From assembly GCF_000382445.1 (NCBI RefSeq), contig NZ_KB905472.1, positions 2,565,278 to 2,629,277 of the forward strand: 64,000 nucleotides of DNA, in the 5' to 3' direction. The position numbers and the translations under genes were made by a program. Within the stretch, counting starts at the first letter, position 1; the number at the start of each line of letters is the position of its first letter. Below are positions 1 to 8,937 of this stretch, one piece after another. Below the pieces are notes generated by a model that did not search any database, was not told where the DNA came from, and worked only from the letters and a program-made list of their open reading frames with translations. The stretch is from Phocaeicola massiliensis B84634 = Timone 84634 = DSM 17679 = JCM 13223. GTDB taxonomy: Bacteria > Bacteroidota > Bacteroidia > Bacteroidales > Bacteroidaceae.

Positions 1-461
1 CGTTTATTCCCGTATAAAAGAAGTTTACAATCCATAGAACCTTCATCCTTCACGCTACTTGGCTGGTTCAGACTCTCGTCCATTGACCAATATTCCTCAC
101 TGCTGCCTCCCGTAGGAGTTTGGACCGTGTCTCAGTTCCAATGTGGGGGACCTTCCTCTCAGAACCCCTATCCATCGAAGACTAGGTGGGCCGTTACCCC
201 GCCTACTATCTAATGGAACGCATCCCCATCTTACACCGGTAAACCTTTAATCATGCGAAAATGCTTACTCATGATAACATCTTGTATTAATCTCCCTTTC
301 AGAAGGCTGTCCAAGAGTGTAAGGCAGGTTGGATACGCGTTACTCACCCGTGCGCCGGTCGCCATCGGCCTTAGCAAGCTAAGACCATGCTGCCCCTCGA
401 CTTGCATGTGTTAAGCCTGTAGCTAGCGTTCATCCTGAGCCAGGATCAAACTCTTCATTGT
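1..461 (-). rRNA. rrs: 16S ribosomal RNA, 5' portion, cut by the window edge
   Basis: The reverse complement carries the universal 5' 16S signature (AGAGTTTGATCCTGGCTCAG at about 435-454) and the conserved block around CTCCTACGGGAGGCAGCAG near 100-120. Only the first ~460 nt are present; the rest of the rrn operon lies beyond the left edge. The variable regions look Bacteroidales, and to my eye closest to the Phocaeicola group, but this is memory of typical sequences and not an alignment. The exact mature 5' end is uncertain by a few bases. Confidence 0.97.
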
Positions 462-661
462 AAAAATATTATTTTTCAACACTTAAGTTGATAATCTGCT
501 CAAGAACCAAATCTATCAATAATCTATAATTGACGGTTTCTGTTTTCATACACATTATATATTATATAACATGCAGACTTGTACTACTTGTTTGTTTATC
601 TATAATCGTTTCAAAGAACTCTTCTTTATGTGCTTTCCTCATTTTATTCGGAAAGGTTTTG

Positions 662-693
662 CAAAGATAAAGCGTTTATTTTAATCTGCCAAA
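662..693 (-). promoter_or_regulatory. rrn promoter P1 (proximal)
   Basis: On the minus strand a -33 TTTG (690-693) is followed after exactly 20 nt by the -7 element TATCTTTG (662-669), an excellent match to the Bacteroides housekeeping consensus TTTG-N19-21-TAnnTTTG. Transcription toward the 16S gene would start near 655, giving a leader of about 190 nt. Confidence 0.88.
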
Positions 694-790
694 TTTTTAT
701 CGAACTTTTTCAAAACTTTTTTGTTCCTTCATCAGTAACCGATAATTATAAATCTGTCAATTAAAAACCAGCTCTCTTGCTTAGCGGATG

Positions 791-822
791 CAAAAGTAGA
801 ACATTTTAGAATCCAATCCAAA
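791..822 (-). promoter_or_regulatory. rrn promoter P2 (distal)
   Basis: A second minus-strand promoter of the same design: TTTG at 819-822, a 20-nt spacer and TACTTTTG at 791-798. It lies 129 bp upstream of P1 with the same spacer, so the operon seems to have tandem promoters, as is common for rRNA operons. Confidence 0.82.
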
Positions 823-1186
823 TATATCAAACACTTTTTTATTAATTTCTGAACCGACTTATGCTAACTAACTGATTTATAAACCTGTTGTAGAACATAA
901 ATAACAAAACATAAACAATAGGAAAACAAAGCATACACATTATTATATATATTAATGAAAAGTAGTCTATCAGAAATTGTTTACCGCAAGCAAAAGAAGA
1001 GTTAAGCTTCCTCCAACTACAGCTAAGCTCTCTTAAACGGCAAATTAAGGAAACTTGTGAGTACTATTTATATGTCCTACTATAATGAAATATACGTCCT
1101 GCTGCAATGAAACGTACATCCTACCGCAATAGAACATAATAATCATCCGAATAAAATGTCTTAATCCAAAGAAGAAAAGCACTTAA

Positions 1187-2743
1187 CTATTCATATTCTA
1201 TTTTTTCTATTTTAGAAGTCAGTTGTTCTATGACTTCAACTAATTGTTTTTCCCATGGAATAACATTAAAATTCTCCCAAAAATCAGAATCGTATTTGAA
1301 ATGCGTATCAGCAAAAACCGTCCGCGTAGGAATCCGCTCATTCCGCTGAAACCGAGTCACTCCCACCGTATCTATTTTACAAGTCACCATCTCAAACCAA
1401 GTATGAAGGGATGAACTGCCCAACCACTGGCGTTTTTGTTTGACCTTGAAATGAAGGTCACCACGAACATGATTAATATAATAAGTACCATTCCACGGCT
1501 TATAAGATATGGTATAAGTCAATTCTTGCAAAACAATCTTCATCCTCCGCGCCTGACGCTGTACCACCATATCTGTCGCTTGCTTCATATAACGAGGATG
1601 AATCCTTATCTGCGCCTGCAATAAAGCACCATTGTCCGAGTCTATATACAGCTCACCGCAATACAAAGGTTCTTTGACTTCTTTTTTTTGTTCGAATGAG
1701 ATTACATTCACCAAATGGTCACCGACAATCGTTACATCAGCAGATGTATAAGCATATACATCTTTATGCGCATCAGCCAAAAGAAAATCAGGCAAATGAT
1801 TAATGATATCCAATTGCAGGCAAGCATCAATCCCCCCACTCATTCTGGCTATCAAAGTATCTTGCTCAAGCCCATCCGTGATACGACTCATTTTCAGTAA
1901 TTTCACTTGTTCTCTAGCATACAAAGACTGTACAGGGGATTTGTATATTTTAAAAACAGCTTCTGTCAGGCTGCGAAACTTCTGCTTATACTGAACCCCC
2001 TCCCGATAAAAAGTAGTGAAATACACCGGTTTCTGAGAATAATTTATCATACGCTTCTCCAACATCTCCCGCATAAGTCGGATAGGATGTACCACACGAA
2101 TTACCACTTCCTGTAAAGGGAAAATTCTTGGTTCCAACGTCAATGTAAAATGCTGCCCGGCAGTCAGCAATGGAATATCAATTTTCTGAGCCACATAGCC
2201 AACATGAGAAAAAACGAGACTTTTCCGCCTCAAAGAGTCGGCCAGATGCAAGCGGAATTCACCGGCCTGATTGGTTATACTGCCTATAGAAGTTCCCTCT
2301 ACTCCTACCGTAGCATAGACAATAGGCACCCCATTCTTTTTATCAAGCAATGTCCCTTCAAGAACGAAATGAGCCAGAGTATCAACGACCTGTTCCATCG
2401 GATATTCTCTCTTCACCGGAGCATTGATTAAGATATGATTGCCAACCACACGAAGTTCCAAATCTTGTATTCCAACTATTTCAGTAATAGCCTGACGAAG
2501 GGTACGAGAGCCTTTCTCTATCTTTACAAGACGTTCATTATCCACGACCTTACTGTCATAAATAAACAGAAAGTCTGTACGTTCCGACACCATTCCAAGC
2601 AAAACGTATACCGTACCTTTACTCTTTGACAAATACACAATACGGTTCAACACATCTCCCTCCGCCCTCACTGCTGTTGTCATACAAGTCAACCAACAGA
2701 AAAGAAAAATACATAACTGATATGGAAAGATATGTTTTGTCAT
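1187..2743 (-). CDS. STN-domain plus carboxypeptidase-regulatory-like protein (sigma/anti-sigma partner)
   Basis: 518 aa with an N-terminal signal peptide (hydrophobic run ending near VRAEG, residue ~28). Residues ~35-108 resemble the secretin/TonB short N-terminal (STN) domain, and ~125-210 are a carboxypeptidase-D regulatory-like beta-sandwich (VEGTSIGSITNQAGEF, then SHVGYV). The remaining ~300 residues resemble the protein encoded at 4167-5438. There is no TonB-receptor plug or 22-strand barrel, and the length is about half that of a SusC-type receptor. It is last in an operon with an ECF sigma and a FecR anti-sigma, starting 5 nt after the FecR stop. In the Fec paradigm STN contacts FecR, so a periplasmic or envelope sensor is a reasonable inference; the ligand is unknown. 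Confidence 0.8.
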   Translation of the reverse strand: MTKHIFPYQLCIFLFCWLTCMTTAVRAEGDVLNRIVYLSKSKGTVYVLLGMVSERTDFLFIYDSKVVDNERLVKIEKGSRTLRQAITEIVGIQDLELRVVGNHILINAPVKREYPMEQVVDTLAHFVLEGTLLDKKNGVPIVYATVGVEGTSIGSITNQAGEFRLHLADSLRRKSLVFSHVGYVAQKIDIPLLTAGQHFTLTLEPRIFPLQEVVIRVVHPIRLMREMLEKRMINYSQKPVYFTTFYREGVQYKQKFRSLTEAVFKIYKSPVQSLYAREQVKLLKMSRITDGLEQDTLIARMSGGIDACLQLDIINHLPDFLLADAHKDVYAYTSADVTIVGDHLVNVISFEQKKEVKEPLYCGELYIDSDNGALLQAQIRIHPRYMKQATDMVVQRQARRMKIVLQELTYTISYKPWNGTYYINHVRGDLHFKVKQKRQWLGSSSLHTWFEMVTCKIDTVGVTRFQRNERIPTRTVFADTHFKYDSDFWENFNVIPWEKQLVEVIEQLTSKIEKIEYE

Positions 2744-2748
2744 CCTAA

Positions 2749-3603
2749 TTATTCTGATAAAATGAATGTATTTCCTTCACGAGTACACCTTAGATTCATC
2801 GCCATACCAATCAATTCAGCCATGACATCCGGGGATTCCCCGGAAAAAGCAACAGTCAGCTTCCTATGCTCAAGAGATGGAGTTACTTTTAATTGCATCT
2901 CCGGTGAATGCAAATTGATAACTCGAAGAATATTTGCCAATGGCTCATCTTTAAAACGAATATGTTTCAGATAACAGGAAAACTGAGCGTCATCTCTGTT
3001 CATGCTCAAATGAAACCCTTCTTTTCTGAGCGTAACCGTTTCACCCGCCTGAACATACATCTCCTGACAATTCTTTTTAAACGTTACCTTCACCCTCCCT
3101 CTTTGCACCGACAATTCAAAAGGCCTCAACTCATCACTTTTCACATTAAAAGCAGTTCCCAACACTTCAATACGCACCAAATCCGTCTCAATCAGGAAAG
3201 GACGGCTACGGCTCCCCACCACATCAAACAGTGCATTCCCCTGCAACTTCACTTCACGTTTTTCCGGTAAAAAATGCTCGGGATATTGTAACAAAGTCTC
3301 CCCCCCCAAATAGACAATAGAGCCATCCTCCAGCGTAGTCACCAACGTAGAGGTCTCCTTATTTTGTTGCACCACCAAAGAGTATAAAACAGGAGTTTTC
3401 ACTTCTGAAAAATAGCGCACTCCGGCATAAACCAATGCTGCCAGCAAAGCTGCTGCCACTGCGCCCCATTTCCACAAAGGAGACATACGAAGTTTCTTAT
3501 CTTCTTTTGCAGGAATCAGTCGGTCTTCTTCCAAACGCTGATAAAGTTTACTCCATGCCCTGTCTGTTTTGATTCTATTTCTTTCTGTACGATTCATATT
3601 CAT
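2749..3603 (-). CDS. FecR-family anti-sigma factor
   Basis: 284 aa in the usual layout: a ~45-residue cytoplasmic N-terminus (shorter than the ~80-100 residue anti-sigma domain of classic FecR), one transmembrane segment around 47-66, a FecR domain from ~95 to 190 (LEDGSIVYL, GNALFDV, VEVLGTAFNV-like stretch) and a C-terminal DUF4974-type domain (~215-284). The family holds a cognate ECF sigma factor at the membrane and releases it on a signal from an outer-membrane or periplasmic partner. Its start overlaps the sigma gene stop by 4 nt (ATGA), so the two are translationally coupled, and the STN protein follows 5 nt later. Confidence 0.92.
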   Translation of the reverse strand: MNMNRTERNRIKTDRAWSKLYQRLEEDRLIPAKEDKKLRMSPLWKWGAVAAALLAALVYAGVRYFSEVKTPVLYSLVVQQNKETSTLVTTLEDGSIVYLGGETLLQYPEHFLPEKREVKLQGNALFDVVGSRSRPFLIETDLVRIEVLGTAFNVKSDELRPFELSVQRGRVKVTFKKNCQEMYVQAGETVTLRKEGFHLSMNRDDAQFSCYLKHIRFKDEPLANILRVINLHSPEMQLKVTPSLEHRKLTVAFSGESPDVMAELIGMAMNLRCTREGNTFILSE

Positions 3604-4145
3604 TCGATATATTTTTCAACTTCTTTTCGCAATGTTTTTAGAGCTTTAGTCATTTCAGCTTCTACTGTCTTAACAGAAACAGTAAGCAAAGAGGCTATTT
3701 CGGCATACTTTTTCCCTTCCATCCGATGCATTTTGAAGATACAGCGTCTACGTTCCGGTAGTTTTTCCAGCGTTCTATTTATCAACTCCTCCAATTCTTT
3801 ATATTCCATCTGCTCTTCAGGACCGGAAGAAATGCCCGATTCACCCGATGCCTGCATAGCCTCACGATACCTGTTCCTCACCTCCCGATGTTCACAATAT
3901 TGAAGAACCTCATTGCGCACTGCTCCATACAAATAGCTTTTAACAGAGCAAAAGATCTGCAGGTTTTCTCTCTCCCGCCAAAAGACATAAAACAACTCCT
4001 CTACTATCTCTTCCGCTACTTCCATCTGACCGATAATACCGGCAGCATACCAGCAAAGAGGGGAATAATAACGATGAAAGACTTCTTCGAACGCCTTTAT
4101 ATCGCCCTCCTTTATCTTAGACAGGATGAACAGTTCATTCAGCAT
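3600..4145 (-). CDS. ECF RNA polymerase sigma factor (Bacteroides sigma-70 expansion family)
   Basis: 181 aa, normal length for an extracytoplasmic-function sigma factor. Region 2 is at ~5-80 (AFEEVFHRYYSPLCWYA, then VEELFYVFWRER) and region 4 with its helix-turn-helix at ~120-175 (LPERRRCIFKMHRMEGKKYA, then SVKTVEAEM). It directs RNA polymerase to target promoters when released by FecR. It overlaps fecR by 4 nt and follows the gene at 4167-5438 by 21 nt. No promoter matching the housekeeping consensus is obvious directly upstream, so it may be read from the start of the 4-gene operon. Confidence 0.95.
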   Translation of the reverse strand: MLNELFILSKIKEGDIKAFEEVFHRYYSPLCWYAAGIIGQMEVAEEIVEELFYVFWRERENLQIFCSVKSYLYGAVRNEVLQYCEHREVRNRYREAMQASGESGISSGPEEQMEYKELEELINRTLEKLPERRRCIFKMHRMEGKKYAEIASLLTVSVKTVEAEMTKALKTLRKEVEKYIE

Positions 4146-4166
4146 ACCGCAACTTATGAGTAAAAA

Positions 4167-5438
4167 TTATCGAGATTGTTTCTTCAATTTATGCACCGCA
4201 TGTTCCAACGATTCAGTCGGTTCAATAATATTATAAGTTCCCCAAAAGTCCTCATTCCAATATTCATAAACCTTATCATAAAACGGATCTTTCTGACCAA
4301 ATGAAAGTTTATTGGAGATAGGGGTTACATTATTCTCTTCACGATCAGTAACTACCATTTCAGAAAGCACCGTATACCCCGTAGAGAACAGTTTACGTTT
4401 CCAGTCACACTTAAACCGGATACTATTACGAATATAATTCAAGTAGGTTTTTCCATTTTGCTCTTTATAAGTGACCAGATAAGAAACTTCCTGAGGCTTA
4501 AAGCGCAATCCATAAGGTTTCTTCTCTAATATAGCCTGAACAGCCTTCGCCTTATTATCCATACTGAGACTGAATTCGGCACGGGTAAATGACAATTTTT
4601 CATAATCTACATACAGTTTGCCATAATACAAAGCATAAGGTAATATAACTTTGGGACGAAAACTTATCACATATTGCAAGCGGTTATCCAATTGAACAGG
4701 TTCTTCCATATTAAACTGATAGAAGTCCAAGCCCTCCATATCCAATAATGCGTCCTGATTCTTCACAATGTCCACATAGACAGACAACGTAGGACCACCC
4801 GCCAACTTCACCGCCAGCGTATCGTTCCGCTTCTGACTAAGCAAACGCCTCCCCTTCAAGACCTGCACCCTATCACGAGCCGTCTCCCTACTTTCATAAG
4901 AAGTTTTATAAGTATGAATCACAGCTTCGGAAATATTGATATAACGGCGCCCTTTCTGAACAGTCTCCCGATAGAATCCTGTCAGCATATTACTCTTACC
5001 GCTATAATTAAGAGATATCTTACGAATAGCCTCCTCTACAATATATCGGGGATCATTGGCATACACAATCACTTCCCCCAATAGATTAGTATAAGGAGTC
5101 AATAGAATTTTCAGGTTGTCAAGATTCCCCGGTTTAAGATTCACCTGCACATTCCGATAGCCGACATGCGAAATTTCCAAATACGGAATATACTTTGCAC
5201 TATCCAATTTCAAAGTAAAGGCACCATCAGAATTAGTTACCGTTCCGATATTACTGCCAGGCACTGATACATTGACATACTCCAAGTCTTTCCTGCTCTG
5301 TTTATCTTTTACTACACCGCTCACAGTAATATACCCTGCAGCACTTTCGTCTTGTCCCCACATTGGAATAACAACCGACCAAAGAAGTACCGCCAGTATC
5401 AGTTTCACCAAATGTTTATTCTGCTTTTTCATCTTCAT
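4167..5438 (-). CDS. Carboxypeptidase-regulatory-like envelope protein, paralogue without STN
   Basis: 423 aa with a signal peptide (residues ~1-28, ending near MWGQD). A carboxypeptidase-D regulatory-like domain follows (~35-120; VPGSNIGTVTNSDGAF, ISHVGYRNVQ). The C-terminal ~300 residues resemble the protein at 1187-2743: both have GFYRE or TFYREG-like motifs, a DDTLxxxxxGG region and an ending rich in DFW. It lacks the N-terminal STN domain. It is the first gene of the presumed operon (this gene, sigma, fecR, STN protein). Function is unknown. A duplication in which one copy gained or kept the signalling domain is an inference from the similarity seen by eye. Confidence 0.8.
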   Translation of the reverse strand: MKMKKQNKHLVKLILAVLLWSVVIPMWGQDESAAGYITVSGVVKDKQSRKDLEYVNVSVPGSNIGTVTNSDGAFTLKLDSAKYIPYLEISHVGYRNVQVNLKPGNLDNLKILLTPYTNLLGEVIVYANDPRYIVEEAIRKISLNYSGKSNMLTGFYRETVQKGRRYINISEAVIHTYKTSYESRETARDRVQVLKGRRLLSQKRNDTLAVKLAGGPTLSVYVDIVKNQDALLDMEGLDFYQFNMEEPVQLDNRLQYVISFRPKVILPYALYYGKLYVDYEKLSFTRAEFSLSMDNKAKAVQAILEKKPYGLRFKPQEVSYLVTYKEQNGKTYLNYIRNSIRFKCDWKRKLFSTGYTVLSEMVVTDREENNVTPISNKLSFGQKDPFYDKVYEYWNEDFWGTYNIIEPTESLEHAVHKLKKQSR

Positions 5439-5531
5439 AAGGTATTAAAAGGTAAATACTAATCTCACTTTCTATCTTTAAGATGGTTCAGCCCTCAAAT
5501 ACCCTATGAAGATAAGAATATTTTTTTATTA

Positions 5532-5729
5532 TTATTCTGTTATCCCCCTTTCTTTTGCAACAGTTCTCTTCTTTTTCATCCTTCCGCTTTTCCGCAATGC
5601 CTCCGCTATAATCCATTGAAGCTGCCCGTTAGTGGAGCGGAACTCATCTGCCGCCCACTTTTCGATTGCCTCCATTGTTTCGGCATCCACACGAAGCACA
5701 AAGCTTTTTACAGTCTCCTTTTTTGCCAT
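5532..5729 (-). CDS. Small Arc/ribbon-helix-helix-like protein
   Basis: 65 aa starting MAKKETVKSF. The ATG at 5729 has a GAGGAG ribosome-binding site a few bases upstream; the frame could be extended 4 codons to a TTG, but that would place the start inside the Shine-Dalgarno sequence. The pattern KSFVLRVDAETMEAIEKWA followed by LQWIIAEALR fits a short ribbon-helix-helix (Arc-like) DNA-binding protein, with a basic tail (RMKKKRTVAK). It lies 17 nt downstream of the SPFH gene and is probably cotranscribed with it. Its target and its link to the SPFH protein are unknown. Confidence 0.8.
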   Translation of the reverse strand: MAKKETVKSFVLRVDAETMEAIEKWAADEFRSTNGQLQWIIAEALRKSGRMKKKRTVAKERGITE

Positions 5730-5746
5730 TCCGCTCCTCAATACAC

Positions 5747-6694
5747 TTAATGATTCAACGTACCCGAATTGATGACAGGTTGTGCAGGCTCATCCGCACA
5801 CAATACGACTAATAAATTGCTGACCATTGCCGCCTTCTTCTCTTCATCCAACTCAACGATTTCTTCTTCCGAAAGTTTATCCAGTGCCATTTTAACCATT
5901 GACACCGCCCCTTCCACAATCTTTTCGCGGGCAGTAATAATAGCACTAGCCTGTTGCCGGCGAAGCATCACCGCTGCAATTTCGGGTGCATAAGCCAAAT
6001 AATTGATACGCGCCTCAACCACCTCCATGCCCGCCATCGCCAAGCGCTCATTCAATTGATGTTCTAGCTGATTGTTTATCTCTTCCCCTCCACCACGCAA
6101 AGTCAATTCATTTTTATCATGTTCATTATCGTCATAAGCATATTCTCCAGCCACTTGACGCAATGCCGCATCACTCTGTACACGTACAAAAGCTTCGAAA
6201 GCATTCATCCGTCCGGCCACCGTTACGGACACCTGACCGTTCCCCTTTTCAGCCATTGTCTGTGCATCAATCTCGAACATGGCTTTATAAGTATCCTTCA
6301 GTTTCCATACCAACACAAGACCGATAAGAACCGGATTACCTATCTTATCATTTACCTTGATAGGTTCAACATCCAGATTACGCGCCCGCAAGGAAAGCTT
6401 TTTCTTATTCATAAAAGGATTCACCCAGTAAAAACCTGTTCTCTTGAAAGTTCCTTCATACTTACCAAAGAAAACCATAACACGAGCTTCATTAGGCTCT
6501 TGAGAAAAATACCCCGGCAACATCAATACAAATGCCAGAATAAGCACAAGCAATATCGGAACAGCCAGCCAAACAACTTCCTCCAGCAGATAAAAGTTCA
6601 GAAAAGCCAGTGCCGGCAACATCACCAAATTAAATAAGATGGCAGAAAATCCATTGATTACCATTCCGTTGTAAGTTTTTTCTTTTGTTTCCAT
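5747..6694 (-). CDS. SPFH/band-7 domain membrane protein
   Basis: 315 aa starting METKEKTYNG at 6694; the longer frame begins with a TTG and has no ribosome-binding site. Two hydrophobic stretches at the N-terminus (~14-60) anchor it, followed by a band-7 domain (~65-290: GYFSQEPNEARVMVFFGKYE, GFYWVNPF, VNDKIGNPV, IGLVLVWKL, ARINYLAYAPEIAAVML). Such proteins form membrane-associated oligomers or microdomain scaffolds. The C-terminus is acidic and helical (EEEIVELDEEKKAAMVSNLL). It forms a two-gene unit with the Arc-like gene downstream and is divergent from the helicase at 6931. Confidence 0.93.
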   Translation of the reverse strand: METKEKTYNGMVINGFSAILFNLVMLPALAFLNFYLLEEVVWLAVPILLVLILAFVLMLPGYFSQEPNEARVMVFFGKYEGTFKRTGFYWVNPFMNKKKLSLRARNLDVEPIKVNDKIGNPVLIGLVLVWKLKDTYKAMFEIDAQTMAEKGNGQVSVTVAGRMNAFEAFVRVQSDAALRQVAGEYAYDDNEHDKNELTLRGGGEEINNQLEHQLNERLAMAGMEVVEARINYLAYAPEIAAVMLRRQQASAIITAREKIVEGAVSMVKMALDKLSEEEIVELDEEKKAAMVSNLLVVLCADEPAQPVINSGTLNH

Positions 6695-6894
6695 AGTACA
6701 TTGATTTGATATTATTTTGATATCACAAATCAAACAATAAAATACTGAAAAGACAAATGCGACAACATGTTAGACAACAGCAAATGTATATTTTAAAACA
6801 GAATAAACGGCAGAGCAAGTCCGTCTCTTCATATTGTAATTGACAACCTCCTTTTTTTAACCGCCTTTTTTATGTCTTTTTATGGGATTTCCGC

Positions 6895-6902
6895 TATCTT
6901 TG
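6895..6902 (+). promoter_or_regulatory. -7 element for the PIF1-TPR operon
   Basis: TATCTTTG matches TAnnTTTG and lies 28 bp before the ATG at 6931. No clean TTTG is seen 19-21 nt upstream (T-rich TTTTTTATG instead), so the -33 box is weak. Confidence 0.6.
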
Positions 6903-6930
6903 CCATTCATCATATTAATAGTAGACATAC

Positions 6931-8931
6931 ATGCAGGTAGATACCCAAAACAAAGAATTTCAAGATGCCTTGAAACTGATTCAATATACGCGCCAGTCCG
7001 TTTTTCTAACCGGAAAGGCGGGTACAGGCAAGTCTACCTTCTTAAAATATGTATGCGAAATAACAAAGAAGAAACATATTGTATTGGCTCCCACCGGCAT
7101 AGCAGCTATCAATGCAGGTGGAAGTACCCTGCACAGTTTCTTTAAGTTACCCTTTTATCCCCTATTGCCGGATGACCCGAACTTCAGTTTGAAAGGCGGG
7201 AAACTGCATAGTTTCTTAAAATATACTTCCGCTCACCGCAAATTAATAAAAGAAGTGGAACTGGTCATTATTGATGAAATATCTATGGTGAGAGCAGATA
7301 TTATTGATTTCATCGACAAGATATTGCGCGTGTATTCACAAAATATGCGCGAACCCTTCGGTGGAAAGCAAATTCTTTTAGTGGGAGATGTATACCAACT
7401 GGAACCAGTTCTCAAAAACGATGAACGAGAAATCATCAACCGTTTCTACCCCACTCCTTACTTCTTTTCGGCACGCGTATTCAATGAAATAGAGTTGGTT
7501 TCCATCGAACTGACCAAAGTTTATCGCCAGACAGACAAAGTATTTGTAAATGTACTGGACCATATTCGTACAAATACGGCCGGAGCCGCTGATTTGCAAC
7601 TGCTCAACACACGATATAATACCCAAATAAAAGAAAACGAAAGTGATATGTATATCACACTAGCCACACGGCGGGACACTGTTGATTTTATCAACGAGAA
7701 AAAGCTTGCCGAACTTCCCGGAGACTCAACCATATTCACCGGTGAAATAAAAGGAGAATTCCCAGAAAACAGCTTACCCACCCAAATGGAATTGGAGGTA
7801 AAACCCGGTGCACAGATTATTTTTATCAAAAATGATTATGAGCGTCGATGGGTTAACGGAACCATCGGGACCATAGCAGGCATAGACGAAGATGAAACAC
7901 TCTATGTCATCACAGAAGATGGGAAAGAAGTCGATGTTAAAAAAGACAGCTGGCGCAACATACGCTATCGCTATAACGACAAAGAAAAAAAGATAGAAGA
8001 AGAAGAGTTAGGCGTATTCATCCAATATCCCATTCGTCTGGCATGGGCAATAACCATACACAAAAGCCAAGGTCTTACTTTCAGCCGTGTAGTCGTTGAC
8101 TTTACCGGAGGAGTATTTGCCGGAGGGCAGGCATACGTAGCTTTAAGCCGTTGCACCTCTCTGGATGGCATCCAACTAAAAAAACAAATTACCCGGGGTG
8201 ATATATTCGTCCGCCCGGAAATTGTCAGTTTTGCTCAAAGGTTCAACAACCGTCCAGCCATAGAAAAAGCATTGAAACAGGCACAAGCGGATGTGCAATA
8301 TGTAGAAGCGGTCAAACAGTTCGACCAAGGAAACTTTGAAGGATTCCTAGAGCAATTCTTCCTTGCCATTCATTCCAGATATGATATAGAAAAGCCCGTC
8401 ATCAAACGATTTATCCGCAAGAAGCTCGAGATTATCAATCGGCAGAAAAAGGAAAACCAACGATTACGAGAACAATTATATGTACAACGCAAGAATCTGG
8501 AGAAATATGCCCGCGAATATTACCTCATGGGAAATGAATGTATCACGCAGGCACATGACTCGCGGGCTGCCATTGCCAATTATGATAAAGCCATCGAACT
8601 CAATCCGTCTTATACAGATGCATGGATTCGAAAAGGAATCACTTTATACAATAATAAAGAATACTACGAGGCAGAAGTATGCTTGAATGAAGCAGTACGT
8701 CTCAGCCCCATGCTATTCAAAGCCGTATATAACCGTGGAAAGAACCGAATGGCACTTGACAATATCGAAGGGGCTCTTGCCGATTTCGACCGTGCCGTAT
8801 CCATTAAACCCGAACATGCCAAAGTTCATGAACTGTTCGGCGATGCACTGATGAGAACAGGAAAAGAAGAAGAAGCAGCCCTGCAATGGGCTATTGCCGA
8901 ACGATTACGCGAAAAAAATGCTAAAGATTAA
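6931..8931 (+). CDS. PIF1/RecD-like helicase with C-terminal TPR repeats
   Basis: 666 aa. Walker A GKAGTGKST at residues 28-36; APTGIAAINAGGSTLHSFF (motif Ia region); Walker B LVIIDEISM near 110; GDVYQLEPV motif; the C-terminal UvrD-like motif TIHKSQGLTF near 375 and VALSRC near 400. This is the PIF1-type superfamily 1B 5'-3' DNA helicase. After a charged linker (~480-535) come about four tetratricopeptide repeats (~540-655; for example AIANYDKAIELNPSYTDA), an unusual addition implying protein partners. The gene is followed 6 nt later by a TsaC-like gene and then an MscS gene, all on the plus strand. Confidence 0.93.
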   Translation: MQVDTQNKEFQDALKLIQYTRQSVFLTGKAGTGKSTFLKYVCEITKKKHIVLAPTGIAAINAGGSTLHSFFKLPFYPLLPDDPNFSLKGGKLHSFLKYTSAHRKLIKEVELVIIDEISMVRADIIDFIDKILRVYSQNMREPFGGKQILLVGDVYQLEPVLKNDEREIINRFYPTPYFFSARVFNEIELVSIELTKVYRQTDKVFVNVLDHIRTNTAGAADLQLLNTRYNTQIKENESDMYITLATRRDTVDFINEKKLAELPGDSTIFTGEIKGEFPENSLPTQMELEVKPGAQIIFIKNDYERRWVNGTIGTIAGIDEDETLYVITEDGKEVDVKKDSWRNIRYRYNDKEKKIEEEELGVFIQYPIRLAWAITIHKSQGLTFSRVVVDFTGGVFAGGQAYVALSRCTSLDGIQLKKQITRGDIFVRPEIVSFAQRFNNRPAIEKALKQAQADVQYVEAVKQFDQGNFEGFLEQFFLAIHSRYDIEKPVIKRFIRKKLEIINRQKKENQRLREQLYVQRKNLEKYAREYYLMGNECITQAHDSRAAIANYDKAIELNPSYTDAWIRKGITLYNNKEYYEAEVCLNEAVRLSPMLFKAVYNRGKNRMALDNIEGALADFDRAVSIKPEHAKVHELFGDALMRTGKEEEAALQWAIAERLREKNAKD

Positions 8932-8937
8932 AATATC

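Larger units (their letters stand above)
462..1186 (-). other. rrn leader and upstream region without a gene
   Basis: This 725-bp AT-rich stretch lies between the 16S 5' end and the end of the next gene. The part up to about 655 is the transcribed rRNA leader, which should contain RNase III processing sequences. Two Bacteroides-type promoters sit at 662-693 and 791-822. From about 823 to 1186 I see no convincing gene or structured element. Confidence 0.8.
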
